A program made the position numbers and the translations under genes. The notes beneath the pieces are model-generated. The model searched no databases. It was not told where the DNA came from and worked only from the letters and a program-made list of their open reading frames with translations. From contig CAKTGQ010000003.1 of NCBI GenBank assembly GCA_934561555.1, positions 1-64,000 on the forward strand: DNA of 64,000 nucleotides, read 5' to 3'. Source of the stretch: an uncultured Faecalibacterium sp. (GTDB taxonomy: Bacteria; Bacillota; Clostridia; Oscillospirales; Ruminococcaceae). Numbering within the stretch: the stretch's first letter is position 1; each line of letters opens with the position of its first letter. Shown in pieces: positions 43,516-52,769 of the stretch.

Positions 43516-43947
43516 ATGATCGTTTCGACCAAAGGACGCTATGCGCTGCGGGTGATGATCGACCTCGCGGAGCATCAGTCTGAAAAATATGTTCCCTTAA
43601 AGGAAGTAGCCACCCGGCAGGAGATCTCGGAAAAGTATCTGGAGAACATCCTCAAGGTGCTGGTGCAGAACGGCTTTCTGGAGGGGCTGCGCGGCAAGGG
43701 CGGCGGCTACCGGCTGACCCGCAGCCCGGATCAGTACACCGTAAGCGAGATTTTGATGCTTACCGAGGGCAGTCTTGCCCCGGTAAGCTGCCTGACCCCC
43801 GGGGCTTCTGCCTGCGCCCGGATGGCCAACTGCCGCACCTACGAGATGTGGAAGGGGCTCAACGACCTGATCTCGGACTACTTCGGCAAGATCACGCTGG
43901 CAGACCTTGCCCTGCCGGATCAGGCCGGCAACGATTATGTGATCTGA
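43516..43947 (+). CDS. Rrf2-family regulator (CymR/IscR-like)
   Basis: The 143-residue protein begins M-I-V-S-T-K-G-R-Y-A-L-R and has the Rrf2 winged helix with I-S-E-K-Y-L-E-N-I-L and G-G-G-Y-R-L. Cys92, Cys100 and Cys106 are placed much like the Fe-S cysteines of IscR (92, 98, 104), so cluster binding is possible. Position opposite cysK suggests CymR-like control of cysteine synthesis. ATG 43516 follows AAGGAAG. Confidence 0.9.
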   Translation: MIVSTKGRYALRVMIDLAEHQSEKYVPLKEVATRQEISEKYLENILKVLVQNGFLEGLRGKGGGYRLTRSPDQYTVSEILMLTEGSLAPVSCLTPGASACARMANCRTYEMWKGLNDLISDYFGKITLADLALPDQAGNDYVI

Positions 43948-43952
43948 ACCTT

Positions 43953-43983
43953 GCGCACCGGAACTGCACCGGTGCGCTTTTTT
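43953..43983 (+). terminator. Intrinsic terminator after the Rrf2 gene
   Basis: GCGCACCGG (43953-43961) and CCGGTGCGC (43969-43977), 7-nt loop, then TTTTTT. Confidence 0.92.
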
Positions 43984-44030
43984 GTACAGTTCTGCGCAAA
44001 AGGTGCAGAACTTCTTGGCAAAATTTACGA

Positions 44031-44059
44031 TTGATGGGGCGGGCAGTCCGCGGTATACT
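44031..44059 (+). promoter_or_regulatory. lrgAB promoter
   Basis: TTGATG (44031-44036) and TATACT (44054-44059) with a 17-bp spacer; the predicted leader is about 75 nt. Confidence 0.65.
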
Positions 44060-44140
44060 TTTACCTTGTGTGAGACAGAAAATTCCGGGCAAAAAGCCCG
44101 TTGTCTGTACGTTTATAAGACCAGAAAGGGGAGTTCTGAC

Positions 44141-44509
44141 ACGAAGTATATTTTTCAGTTCGGGCGCATTCTCGCGTTCTGTTTTCTGGGCGAGGTGCTG
44201 CACGCGGTGCTGCCGCTGCCGGTGCCTGCCAGCGTGTACGGTCTGGTGCTGCTGCTGGCAGCCTTGACCGCCGGGGTCGTAAAGCTGGAGCAGGTCAAGG
44301 AGACCGGCACCTACCTGACCGGTATCTTTCCGCTGCTGTTCGTGCCTGCCGCTGCGGGCATCATGGAGCTGTGGGCAGAGATGGGACAGCTGCTGCTGCC
44401 CATCCTGATCGCCATTCTGCCGGTGACGGTGCTGGTGATGGTGGCTGCAGGCCGCACCACGCAGGCGCTGACCGCCCGCAATAAAAAAGAGGAGGCCGAC
44501 CATGACTGA
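44141..44509 (+). CDS. lrgA: LrgA/CidA-like holin-type protein, apparent ACG start
   Basis: Small membrane protein (122 residues, about four helices) of the CidA/LrgA family that, with LrgB, affects murein hydrolase activity or organic-acid export. Family proteins start like M-K-Y-(L)-R-Q-F-G; here the matching sequence K-Y-I-F-Q-F-G-R-I-L begins after an ACG codon at 44141, with AGAAAGGGGAG 7 nt upstream. The nearest in-frame ATG, GTG or TTG options lie far upstream, outside any family similarity. The gene overlaps lrgB by 8 nt. Confidence 0.85.
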   Translation, partial: TKYIFQFGRILAFCFLGEVLHAVLPLPVPASVYGLVLLLAALTAGVVKLEQVKETGTYLTGIFPLLFVPAAAGIMELWAEMGQLLLPILIAILPVTVLVMVAAGRTTQALTARNKKEEADHD

Positions 44510-45209
44510 GCTGCTGAACGACTTTCTGACCGGCTCGGTGGCGTGGGGCGTGCTGCTTACGCTGGCGGCCTTTGGGCTGGGTGTGCTCATCAATAAGGTG
44601 ACCGGCAAGGCCATCTTTAACCCGCTGCTGCTGGGCAGTATTTTTGTCATCGTTTTTCTGTCGGTGTGCAAGATCCCCTACGGGGACTATAAAACCAGCG
44701 CCGCGCCGGTAAGCTATCTGCTGCTGCCCGCCACGGTGGCGCTGGCCATCCCGCTGTATGAGAAGCTGGATCTGCTCAAGGAGAACGCGCCCGCCATCAT
44801 CGCGGGCATCTCGGTGGGCACGCTGGTCAGTCTGGGCAGCGCCTTTGCACTGGCGCTGGCAATGGACCTGACCCAGGAGCAGTACGTCACCCTGCTGCCG
44901 AAGTCGGTGACCACCGCCATCAGCATGGATGTGGCCGCAGAGCTGGGCGGCATTGCTGCCCTGACCGGTGCCATCGTCATTGTCACCGGCATCGTGGGCG
45001 CACTGCTGGCCGAGACGGTGTGCAAGCTGTTCCACATCACCGATCCCATCGCCAAGGGCGTGGGCATCGGCACGGCAGCCCATGCTGTGGGCACCAGCAA
45101 GGCGCTGCAGATGGGCGAGGTGGAAGGTGCCATGAGCGGTCTTTCCATCGCCGTAGCCGGTGTGCTGACCGCCGTGCTCTGCCCGGTGTTCGTGGGCTTT
45201 ATCCACTAA
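44502..45209 (+). CDS. lrgB: LrgB family protein
   Basis: Membrane partner of LrgA, 235 residues and about seven to eight hydrophobic segments. Recognised by F-N-P-L-L-L-G, L-L-P-A-T-V-A-L-A-I-P-L-Y, P-K-S-V-T-T-A-I-S-M and G-I-G-T-A-A-H-A-V-G-T-S-K-A. The ATG overlaps the lrgA end, so the pair is translationally coupled. Related LrgAB proteins have been reported as pyruvate transporters, so export or uptake of a small acid is an alternative to a lysis role. Confidence 0.93.
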   Translation: MTELLNDFLTGSVAWGVLLTLAAFGLGVLINKVTGKAIFNPLLLGSIFVIVFLSVCKIPYGDYKTSAAPVSYLLLPATVALAIPLYEKLDLLKENAPAIIAGISVGTLVSLGSAFALALAMDLTQEQYVTLLPKSVTTAISMDVAAELGGIAALTGAIVIVTGIVGALLAETVCKLFHITDPIAKGVGIGTAAHAVGTSKALQMGEVEGAMSGLSIAVAGVLTAVLCPVFVGFIH

Positions 45210-45221
45210 GAAACAAAATAC

Positions 45222-45263
45222 AGAAACACCCCCGGCGGCCATTGCGGCTGCCGGGGGTGTTTC
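45222..45263. terminator. Hairpin between lrgB and the ABC permease gene
   Basis: AGAAACACCCCCGGC (45222-45236) pairs perfectly with 45249-45263 around an inner GC-rich loop. T-tracts are modest on both sides, so it probably serves the two converging operons. Confidence 0.7.
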
Positions 45264-45320
45264 TCTGTGGGTGGAAAACAAAAAAGAGGTGAAAAGAAGA
45301 ATGGTTGGTAAATATCAGTT

Positions 45321-46094
45321 TTATGCGGCCTTTGCCGGGGCAAAGACCACGGCCTTCTTCTGCCGCGCCTGCATGGAGCGGACGATGCAGCTCAGGGTGA
45401 AGTTGATGACAAAATAGATGACGCAGGCGGTGCCGAACAGCACCATGACATCCGAAACGTTCACCGTGCCAAGGCCGTTGTAGGTGCCGGCGGCGCTCAA
45501 CAGCTGCCGGATGCGTGCCATCAGCTCAATGGTGGCCACGTTGGCAAGGTAGGAGGAATCCTTGATGGTGGTGATCACCTGACTGAGCAGGGTAGGGATG
45601 ATATTGCGGTAAGCTTGCGGCAGGATGATGTACAGCAGCACCTCGGCGGTGTTGAAGCCTTGCGCGTAGCCTGCCTCAAACTGCCCCTTAGCGACGCCGT
45701 TCAAACCGCCGCGGACGATCTCGGCAATGACCGAGGAGTTGAACAAAATCAACGCCAGCGCTGCCTTGAACAGCAGCTTCATCTCCACACTGGTCAGGCC
45801 GAACATTTTGTGGGCAAAGAAGGCCGGGCAGGGGCAGAATACCACGCACACGAAGATCCACAAAAGGTAAGGCGTGTTGCGGAACAGCTCGATGTAGGCG
45901 GCAGAAAACCAGCCAAGGATGCGCGCCGGGCCCTTTTTACAGTAGGTGCGGGCCAGCGCCAGCAGCGAGCCTAAGATCAAGCCCAGAATGACGCCCAGCA
46001 CCGAGATGATGCAGGTAAAGGCCACACCCCGCAGCAGGTATACGAATACGCCCGGCTGCGCGAGGATGGAAAAACTGGAAGCAAGAGTGCTCAT
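45321..46094 (-). CDS. Polar amino-acid ABC transporter permease (second)
   Basis: Integral membrane subunit of 257 residues in the HisM/GlnP family, with about five helices and the EAA-type cytoplasmic loop (G-Q-F-E-A-G-Y-A-Q-G then I-L-P-Q-A-Y-R-N-I-I-P). Its start directly follows the stop of the other permease, so the two form the membrane heterodimer. Last gene of the importer operon. Confidence 0.92.
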   Translation of the reverse strand: MSTLASSFSILAQPGVFVYLLRGVAFTCIISVLGVILGLILGSLLALARTYCKKGPARILGWFSAAYIELFRNTPYLLWIFVCVVFCPCPAFFAHKMFGLTSVEMKLLFKAALALILFNSSVIAEIVRGGLNGVAKGQFEAGYAQGFNTAEVLLYIILPQAYRNIIPTLLSQVITTIKDSSYLANVATIELMARIRQLLSAAGTYNGLGTVNVSDVMVLFGTACVIYFVINFTLSCIVRSMQARQKKAVVFAPAKAA

Positions 46095-46841
46095 TTATGC
46101 CGCCTCCTTTAAGGCCGCAGCCTTTGCGGCGCGCAGGGCGGGGTCTGCCTTGCCCTTGCGCTCCTTGAGGGAGGCCTCCCAGCGGGTAGCCAGTGTGGAC
46201 AGCGGGAAGCAGACCACAAAGAAGATGGCACCGCAGACGATATAGGCCGGTGCGTAGGCACCGCCGGTGGAGGCACCGGTGACGAAGCTGTAAGTCACGC
46301 TGATGAGGTCTGCACCGCCTACGATATACAGGCAGGAAGTGTTCTTGAACAGGTTGACCACCTGATTGACCATGGGCGGCAGCATAACGGGGATGCTCTG
46401 CGGCAGGATGATATAGGCCATCCGCTGCAAATAGCCAAAGCCCTGCGCCTGTGCGGCCTCGAACTGTCCTTTCGGCACCGACTCAATGGCGGCACGGACC
46501 ACCTCGCCCATGTAGGCACCGGTGTAAACGCCCAGTGCAATGATGCCGGTGCGGATGACACCCATGCTCAGCCCTGCAAAGGCCAGCGCGTAGTACAAAA
46601 AGCACAGCTGCAGCAGCAGCGGCGTATTCTGGATGAACTCCACATACACCCGGGCGATGAATTGCAGCGGCTTTTTGCCGCTGGTCGCCATCAAGCCCAG
46701 TACAACGCCCAGCACAAAGGCCAGTGCCAGCGCAAAAAACGCCGTCATCAGGGTATTGCCCAGCCCCAGCAGAAAGCTTTCCCGGTGGTTCCACACCGTT
46801 GCCCATGCGTCCATTGAAAACAGACCGGACATAACGAACAC
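46095..46841 (-). CDS. Polar amino-acid ABC transporter permease (first)
   Basis: Partner permease of 248 residues, same family, with G-Q-F-E-A-A-Q-A-Q-G-F-G and I-L-P-Q-S-I-P-V-M-L-P-P as its EAA-type loop. Residues near the C-terminus are basic. It lies 37 nt after the solute-binding protein gene and abuts the second permease. Substrate is likely a polar amino acid, not further defined. Confidence 0.92.
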   Translation of the reverse strand: MFVMSGLFSMDAWATVWNHRESFLLGLGNTLMTAFFALALAFVLGVVLGLMATSGKKPLQFIARVYVEFIQNTPLLLQLCFLYYALAFAGLSMGVIRTGIIALGVYTGAYMGEVVRAAIESVPKGQFEAAQAQGFGYLQRMAYIILPQSIPVMLPPMVNQVVNLFKNTSCLYIVGGADLISVTYSFVTGASTGGAYAPAYIVCGAIFFVVCFPLSTLATRWEASLKERKGKADPALRAAKAAALKEAA

Positions 46842-46878
46842 TCCTCTCTCCTAAACCGTAACAGCCTGCGCACAAATG

Positions 46879-47787
46879 TTATGCCAGACCGTTCTCCTTG
46901 ATCAGACCATCAATGGTGCCATCGGACAGCCAGCCGCTGACCAGCTCATCGCACAAAGCGGAGAAGCCGCTGCCCTTCTTGGTAGCCACGCCGTACTCCT
47001 GCGGGCTGAACTCGGCATCGATGTAGCTACGGCCCTCGGTCTTGTAGATAGCCAGAATGGACTTATCCACGCAGAAGCCGTTCACCTCGCCTGCGCTCAG
47101 TGCGGTGCTGATGGCGGGATAATCATCGTACTGACGGAAGGAAATGCCGTCCTTCCAAGTGTCGGCGTTGAAGGTGTCGGCATTGAAGCCCTCGCCGGTG
47201 ATCACGCCCTCGTCAATCATCTCCTGTACCAGAGCACGGGCGGAGGTGGAGCCGGAGGAAACGCCCACCACCTTATCCTTCAGGTCAGCCAGCGCCTTGA
47301 TGCCGGAGGAATCCTCCACCAGAACGCTGACGTAGTCGGTGTAGTAGGGGGTGGAGAAGTCCCAGCTCTTGCGGCGCTCGTCGGTGATGGTAAAGGTGGC
47401 CAGCACGCAGTCGATATCGCCGGAATCCAGCAGCTCGCCGCGGGTAGCGGCGGTGACGGTGGTAAACTCCACGTCCACGCCCAGATGCTCAGCGATCATC
47501 TCTGCCAGACTGTCCTCCAGACCGGTGTACTCGCCGGTGAGGGTATCCTGAAAGCTGAAGCCCTTGACGGCGTTCTTGACGCCTACCTTCAGCACACCAC
47601 GGTCGATGATGGCCTGCACATCCGCAGAGACAGCCTCGGAGGAAGCTGCCACGCTGCCGGAAGCGGCAGAGGATGCAGTGGAGGATGCCACAGAGCTGCT
47701 GGCAGAGCCGCCGCAGGCGGTGAGAGCGGTGAGCGCAATGGCCGTACCGGCGGCCTTGACAAAGCTACGACGAGAAATCTTTTTCAT
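46879..47787 (-). CDS. Amino-acid-binding lipoprotein with twin-arginine signal
   Basis: Solute-binding protein of 302 residues, SBP_bac_3 type (V-L-K-V-G-V-K-N near residue 67, then A-E-M-I-A-E-H-L-G-V-D). The signal peptide is K-I-S-R-R-S-F-V-K with a lipobox L-T-A-C, Cys25: a twin-arginine motif combined with lipid anchoring. A serine/alanine-rich linker follows. The ATG at 47787 follows GAGGAG. It delivers substrate to the two permeases downstream. Confidence 0.9.
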   Translation of the reverse strand: MKKISRRSFVKAAGTAIALTALTACGGSASSSVASSTASSAASGSVAASSEAVSADVQAIIDRGVLKVGVKNAVKGFSFQDTLTGEYTGLEDSLAEMIAEHLGVDVEFTTVTAATRGELLDSGDIDCVLATFTITDERRKSWDFSTPYYTDYVSVLVEDSSGIKALADLKDKVVGVSSGSTSARALVQEMIDEGVITGEGFNADTFNADTWKDGISFRQYDDYPAISTALSAGEVNGFCVDKSILAIYKTEGRSYIDAEFSPQEYGVATKKGSGFSALCDELVSGWLSDGTIDGLIKENGLA

Positions 47788-47908
47788 AATTATACACTCC
47801 TCTATAAAGTCCGCAGCCCGGACGGCTTTCCCTTCCGTCCCCCATGGGCTGCTCTATCCACAACGGGTGCCGCTTGTGCTGCGGCAGCTCCGCAGTGACC
47901 AAAAATAC

Positions 47909-48634
<726 letters not shown>

Positions 48635-48694
48635 TACGCATTCCCCTTTTCCTCTTACAGCCTGCCCCCGGAGCCGCCTTGCCCCGCAGGGTAC

Positions 48695-48775
48695 AAAAAA
48701 GGCGCTTGGTGAGTGTTCACCAAGCGCCTTTGCTTTCGATAGCTAGAGTATAGCGTTTTTTACGGTTTCTTTCAA
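48695..48775 (-). promoter_or_regulatory. Importer promoter followed at once by a terminator hairpin
   Basis: On the minus strand TTGAAA (48775-48770) and TATACT (48752-48747) with 17 bp between. About 12 nt after the expected start lies GGCGCTTGGTGA paired with its full complement (48728-48701) and a six-T tract (48700-48695). The gene starts 61 nt further on. Transcripts from this promoter must pass the terminator. Confidence 0.65.
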
Positions 48776-48901
48776 TCTGAAAAGTGCAACAACTTTTCCT
48801 TCAGGAGAAATTGCATTTTGTAAAGTTGCTACAATATTGCGCCTTATTTTTGTCGATACGGCTGAACATGGCGGTCGGCGCGCAGCGGCGGGGGACAGCG
48901 C

Positions 48902-49159
48902 TTATTTTTTGAAAAAGGAGAACAGGCCCTTCTTTTCATACGGTGTGCTGTGGATGGTGCCCACATGGTATCCGGTGGCTTCAATGGCGGCGCGGAGCGC
49001 GTTTTCGTCCAGCGGCTCCTTGGAAAGGATCACGGTCTTGCCCTTGGCATGAGAGGACGAGACTTTATCCACAGGGAACGCACTGCGCACGGCGTCATTG
49101 ATATGGGCTTCGCACATGGAACACGCCATGCCGCCTACTTCTACGGTCGTCTGGATCAT
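48902..49159 (-). CDS. Heavy-metal-associated (CopZ-like) protein
   Basis: Soluble protein of 85 residues with an HMA fold. The metal motif is G-M-A-C-S-M-C, Cys13 and Cys16. The C-terminus adds a basic K-K-G-L-F-S-F-F-K-K tail not usual in CopZ. Copper chaperoning is the usual role; other soft metals are possible. No P-type ATPase adjoins it. The promoter has a dyad between -35 and -10. Confidence 0.85.
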   Translation of the reverse strand: MIQTTVEVGGMACSMCEAHINDAVRSAFPVDKVSSSHAKGKTVILSKEPLDENALRAAIEATGYHVGTIHSTPYEKKGLFSFFKK

Positions 49160-49191
49160 TTTTATACCTTCCTTCAGGAATATCTTATAAA

Positions 49192-49220
49192 ATAATAGTT
49201 AGAAATGGCTAACTTTTCAC
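49192..49220 (-). promoter_or_regulatory. Promoter of the HMA gene with spacer operator
   Basis: On the minus strand GTGAAA (49220-49215) and TATTAT (49197-49192) at 17 bp. A perfect dyad AGTTAG-AAATGG-CTAACT (49197-49214) fills the spacer, a placement expected for direct repression or MerR-like control. Confidence 0.55.
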
Positions 49221-49226
49221 TCCGGG

Positions 49227-49248
49227 AAAAGCCGCCCGAAAGCGGCTC
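49227..49248 (-). terminator. Short terminator after the AraC-type gene
   Basis: AGCCGC-TTTCGG-GCGGCT on the minus strand followed by TTTTC. Confidence 0.65.
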
Positions 49249-49296
49249 TTCTGCCCACATCATACGCCATACAGCCGCAGCTGTCAAGCGCTTTGC

Positions 49297-50154
49297 TTAT
49301 TTTTTTCGGTAGTCTCGCGGCGTCATGCCGAAATGCGCCTTGAACGCCCGGTTAAAATAGGAAAGGTTTTCAAACCCGCACCGGGAGGCGATGGTCAGCA
49401 CGGTCTCGTCCGTGGTTTGCAGCGCCTCGGCGGCGGTGTTCAGCCGGTACTCGTTCAGAAAGGCGATAAAGCTCTGCCCGGTCATCTGCCGGAACCAGCG
49501 CATAAAATGGCTGGCGCTGAAGGAGCAGACCCCGGCGGCATCGGCGACCCGGAGCGGCTCGGCATAATGCGCCGAAAGCCATTGCAGTACGGTTTTCAGC
49601 CGCTGGGTGTCGGCAGTTTCGGTGGGGAGACACTGCCTGCCCTGCGCAATGAGCAGGGCAAGAAAGCGCAGCAGCGCCCCTTTTACCAGCAGCTCGTAGC
49701 CGGGACGCTTGGCGCGGTTGGCATCCTCCAGCTCCCGCAGGCAGGCGGCGACCTGCAGATAGCACAAATCGTTCGGGGTCAGCCGCACCGGCAGCGACAG
49801 CCGCCCGCTTTGCAGCGGCAGCAGATATTTTTCGGCGCAAAGGTCCTCTGCGCCGCCCAGAAGTTCCGGCTCAAAGATGATATTTTCGTATTCCATGCGC
49901 TGCCCCTCTGCCTGCCGCAGCGCGTGGAGCGTGCCAGGGGCAAAAAGGAAGATATCCCCCCGGTAAGCCGGGTAGGTCACAGCGCCCACCTGTACCAGCC
50001 CCATGCCCTGCTTGACAAAGACCAGCTCCATGCTCTCGTGCCAGTGCAGTGCCACCTGCTGAAAATCCCCCGGAATGGTGCAGGGGTACAGATTGAACGG
50101 AAAGCGCACGGCACCGTGCTGTTTTGTCTCCTGCAAAGAAGCCTGATTTTGCAT
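49297..50154 (-). CDS. AraC-family transcriptional regulator
   Basis: DNA-binding regulator of 285 residues. The N-terminal part is a cupin-like ligand domain (W-H-E-S-M-E-L-V-F-V near residue 38); the C-terminal 100 residues hold two helix-turn-helix motifs, with F-M-R-W-F-R-Q-M-T-G-Q-S-F and the family signature S-R-C-G-F-E-N-L-S-Y-F-N-R-A-F-K-A-H-F-G. GGGGGTGA precedes the ATG. It is divergent from glgP, a possible target in carbohydrate metabolism. Confidence 0.92.
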   Translation of the reverse strand: MQNQASLQETKQHGAVRFPFNLYPCTIPGDFQQVALHWHESMELVFVKQGMGLVQVGAVTYPAYRGDIFLFAPGTLHALRQAEGQRMEYENIIFEPELLGGAEDLCAEKYLLPLQSGRLSLPVRLTPNDLCYLQVAACLRELEDANRAKRPGYELLVKGALLRFLALLIAQGRQCLPTETADTQRLKTVLQWLSAHYAEPLRVADAAGVCSFSASHFMRWFRQMTGQSFIAFLNEYRLNTAAEALQTTDETVLTIASRCGFENLSYFNRAFKAHFGMTPRDYRKK

Positions 50155-50266
50155 CGTCTCACCCCCTGATGATAGGATTGTACCATAGTTTGCATCTTTT
50201 AGGCAAGATTTCGATTGTTTTATGTGGTATATCTTGAAGTACAGATGTCAAACCTGTTTTCCGTAA

Positions 50267-50319
50267 GGTGCATCTGAAAACAAAGAAATAGACTGAATTT
50301 TCGACTTTTCAGATACACC
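50267..50319. repeat. Inverted repeat in the glgP leader
   Basis: GGTGCATCTGAAAA (50267-50280) and TTTTCAGATACACC (50306-50319) pair at 13 of 14 positions around a 25-nt loop, ending 12 nt before the glgP ribosome site. It may be a leader structure or a very small fold-back element. Confidence 0.55.
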
Positions 50320-50340
50320 CTAGCAAAGGAGGATGCTTTT

Positions 50341-52602
50341 ATGAGCTTTACCGAAACGTTACAGAGTATCACCGGCAAGCTGCTGGCAGACTGCACCGAT
50401 CAGGAGCTGTATCTGGCACTGCTGGAACTTGTGCGGCAGAAGAGCGCCGACCGCGTGCAGCCGGTCACCGGGCGCAAGCTGTACTATATCAGCGCCGAAT
50501 TCCTTATTGGCAAGCTGCTGTCCAACAATCTCATCAATCTGGGGCTGTACGACGAAGCCCGGTCTGCGCTGGCTGCTGCCGGAAAGCGCCTTTCCGATAT
50601 TGAAGAGGTAGAGCCGGAACCTTCTCTGGGCAACGGCGGCTTGGGGCGTCTGGCTGCCTGCTTCCTCGACTCTCTGGCAACGCTGAACCTGCCCGGCGAC
50701 GGCGTGGGTCTGCGGTACCATTTTGGTCTGTTCCACCAGTCCTTTGAGGATGGCGTGCAGAACGAAAAGCCCGACCCGTGGCTCACTGCCCACAGCTGGG
50801 CGGAAAAGACCGACACCACCTACCCGGTGGAACTGGCGGGCAAGGAGTACACTGCCCGGCTGTACAAGCTGGCGGTCACCGGCTATGAGGGGCGTACCAA
50901 CACCCTGAACCTGTTCGATCTGGATACCATTGATGAGAGCATCGTCCATGACGGCATTGCCTTCGACAAGACCGCCATTGACAAGAACCTGACCCTCTTC
51001 CTCTACCCGGACGATTCCGATGAAGCGGGCCGCCGTCTGCGGGTGTACCAGCAGTACCTGATGGTCTCCGCCGGTGCACAGCTCATTCTGGCCGAGTGCG
51101 CTGCCCGGGGCTGCAACTTCCATGATCTGGCCGACTACGCCGCCATCCAGATCAACGACACCCACCCCAGCATGGTCATCCCGGAGCTGATCCGCCTGCT
51201 GGAGGAGCGCGGCATCGAATTTGAAGAGGCTGTGGAGATCGTTACCAAGACCTGCGCCTACACCAACCACACCATTCTGGCCGAGGCGCTGGAAAAGTGG
51301 CCCCGCACCTATCTGGACGCCGTGGTGCCGCAGCTGATGCCCATCATCGAAAAGCTGGATGCGCTGGCACGCACCCGCACCGAGGACGAGAGCCTTGCCA
51401 TCATCGACAAGGATGACCGGGTGCACATGGCACACATGGACATCCACTTCACCCACTCCACCAACGGCGTGGCGGCACTGCACACCGAGATTTTGAAAAA
51501 CTCCGAGCTGCACGGCTTCTACGAGCTGTACCCGGAAAAGTTCAACAACAAGACCAACGGCATCACCTTCCGCCGCTGGCTGCTGGAATGCGACCCGCGC
51601 CTGACCGCCACGCTGGAAAAGCACATCGGCTCCGGCTTCCGCAAGGACGCCGCCGAGCTGGAAAAGCTGCTGGCCTTTGCCGAGGACGAGACGGTGCTGA
51701 ACGAGCTGACCGCCGTGAAGAAGGCCAACAAGGAGGCACTGGCCGACTGGCTGCTGCACACCCAGAAGGTGAGCGTGAACACCGATGCAGTGTTCGATAT
51801 CCAGTCCAAGCGTCTGCACGAGTATAAGCGCCAGCAGCTGAACCTGCTGTACCTCATCCATCAGTACTACGAGATCAAGGCCGGACACCTGCCCGCCGCG
51901 CCGCTGGTGAGCATCTTCGGTGCAAAGGCCGCGCCCGCCTATACCATTGCAAAAGACATCATCCATGCGCTGCTGACCCTCTCCAAGGTCATTGCCGCAG
52001 ACCCGGAGGTGTCCAAGTGGCTGCAGGTGGTGTTTGTGGAGAACTACAACGTCACCGCCGCTGAAAAGCTCATCCCGGCCTGCGACCTTTCCGAGCAGAT
52101 CAGCCTTGCTTCCAAGGAGGCCTCCGGCACCGGCAACATGAAGTTTATGCTGAACGGTGCGCTGACGCTGGGCACCATGGACGGTGCCAATGTGGAGATC
52201 AGCCAGCAGGTGGGCGAGGAAAACATTTATATCTTCGGCCAGACCTCCGATCAGGTCATCCACCGCTATGCCGTGGGCGATTACGACCCCGCCCAGTGGG
52301 TGGAGGGCGATGCCAACATCCGCCGCGCCATCAGCTTCCTCACCGGGCCGGAGATGCTGGCCGCCGGTCATGCCGAAAACCTGACCCGCCTGCATGACGA
52401 GCTGATCCATAAGGACTGGTTCCAGACTCTGCCGGACTTCAATGCCTACGTTGTGCGCAAGGGACAGGCCCTCAGCGATTACGCCTGCGACCCCATGGGC
52501 TGGCGGCGCAAGTGCCTTGTGAACATTGCCAAGGCCGGCATGTTTTCCTCTGACCGCACCATTGCCGAGTACGACCGCGATATCTGGCATCTGGGCAAGT
52601 AA
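50341..52602 (+). CDS. glgP: Glycogen/starch phosphorylase
   Basis: Releases glucose-1-phosphate from alpha-1,4-glucans. The 753-residue enzyme shows [14 protein letters not shown] near residue 97 and the PLP-binding segment [10 protein letters not shown] with Lys601. It is shorter than many phosphorylases (about 800-840), the shortfall being before the catalytic C-terminal domain. AAAGGAGG precedes the ATG. No other glg gene is in the window. Confidence 0.95.
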   Translation: MSFTETLQSITGKLLADCTDQELYLALLELVRQKSADRVQPVTGRKLYYISAEFLIGKLLSNNLINLGLYDEARSALAAAGKRLSDIEEVEPEPSLGNGGLGRLAACFLDSLATLNLPGDGVGLRYHFGLFHQSFEDGVQNEKPDPWLTAHSWAEKTDTTYPVELAGKEYTARLYKLAVTGYEGRTNTLNLFDLDTIDESIVHDGIAFDKTAIDKNLTLFLYPDDSDEAGRRLRVYQQYLMVSAGAQLILAECAARGCNFHDLADYAAIQINDTHPSMVIPELIRLLEERGIEFEEAVEIVTKTCAYTNHTILAEALEKWPRTYLDAVVPQLMPIIEKLDALARTRTEDESLAIIDKDDRVHMAHMDIHFTHSTNGVAALHTEILKNSELHGFYELYPEKFNNKTNGITFRRWLLECDPRLTATLEKHIGSGFRKDAAELEKLLAFAEDETVLNELTAVKKANKEALADWLLHTQKVSVNTDAVFDIQSKRLHEYKRQQLNLLYLIHQYYEIKAGHLPAAPLVSIFGAKAAPAYTIAKDIIHALLTLSKVIAADPEVSKWLQVVFVENYNVTAAEKLIPACDLSEQISLASKEASGTGNMKFMLNGALTLGTMDGANVEISQQVGEENIYIFGQTSDQVIHRYAVGDYDPAQWVEGDANIRRAISFLTGPEMLAAGHAENLTRLHDELIHKDWFQTLPDFNAYVVRKGQALSDYACDPMGWRRKCLVNIAKAGMFSSDRTIAEYDRDIWHLGK

Positions 52603-52642
52603 TAATTCCTGAACCTGCGTTTCTCCTTCATTTTCTCGAAAG

Positions 52643-52672
52643 CTGCTGCACACTGCTGTGCGGCAGTTTTTG
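52643..52672 (+). terminator. Intrinsic terminator after glgP
   Basis: CTGC(T)GCACA-CTGC-TGTGC(G)GCAG followed by TTTTTG. Confidence 0.85.
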
Positions 52673-52703
52673 TTTACGGCAGGGGAGACTGTGTACCAAC
52701 AAG

Positions 52704-52735
52704 AAAAGCCGCTGCACGGTCGTGCAGCGGCTTTT
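52704..52735. terminator. Terminator of the tat operon, usable on both strands
   Basis: GCCGCTGCACG (52708-52718) and its complement (52721-52731), with AAAA before and TTTT after. On the minus strand it ends the tatC transcript. Confidence 0.88.
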
Positions 52736-52769
52736 GGTTCAGTTGATGAAAACCGGAACGGAAGCGGGA

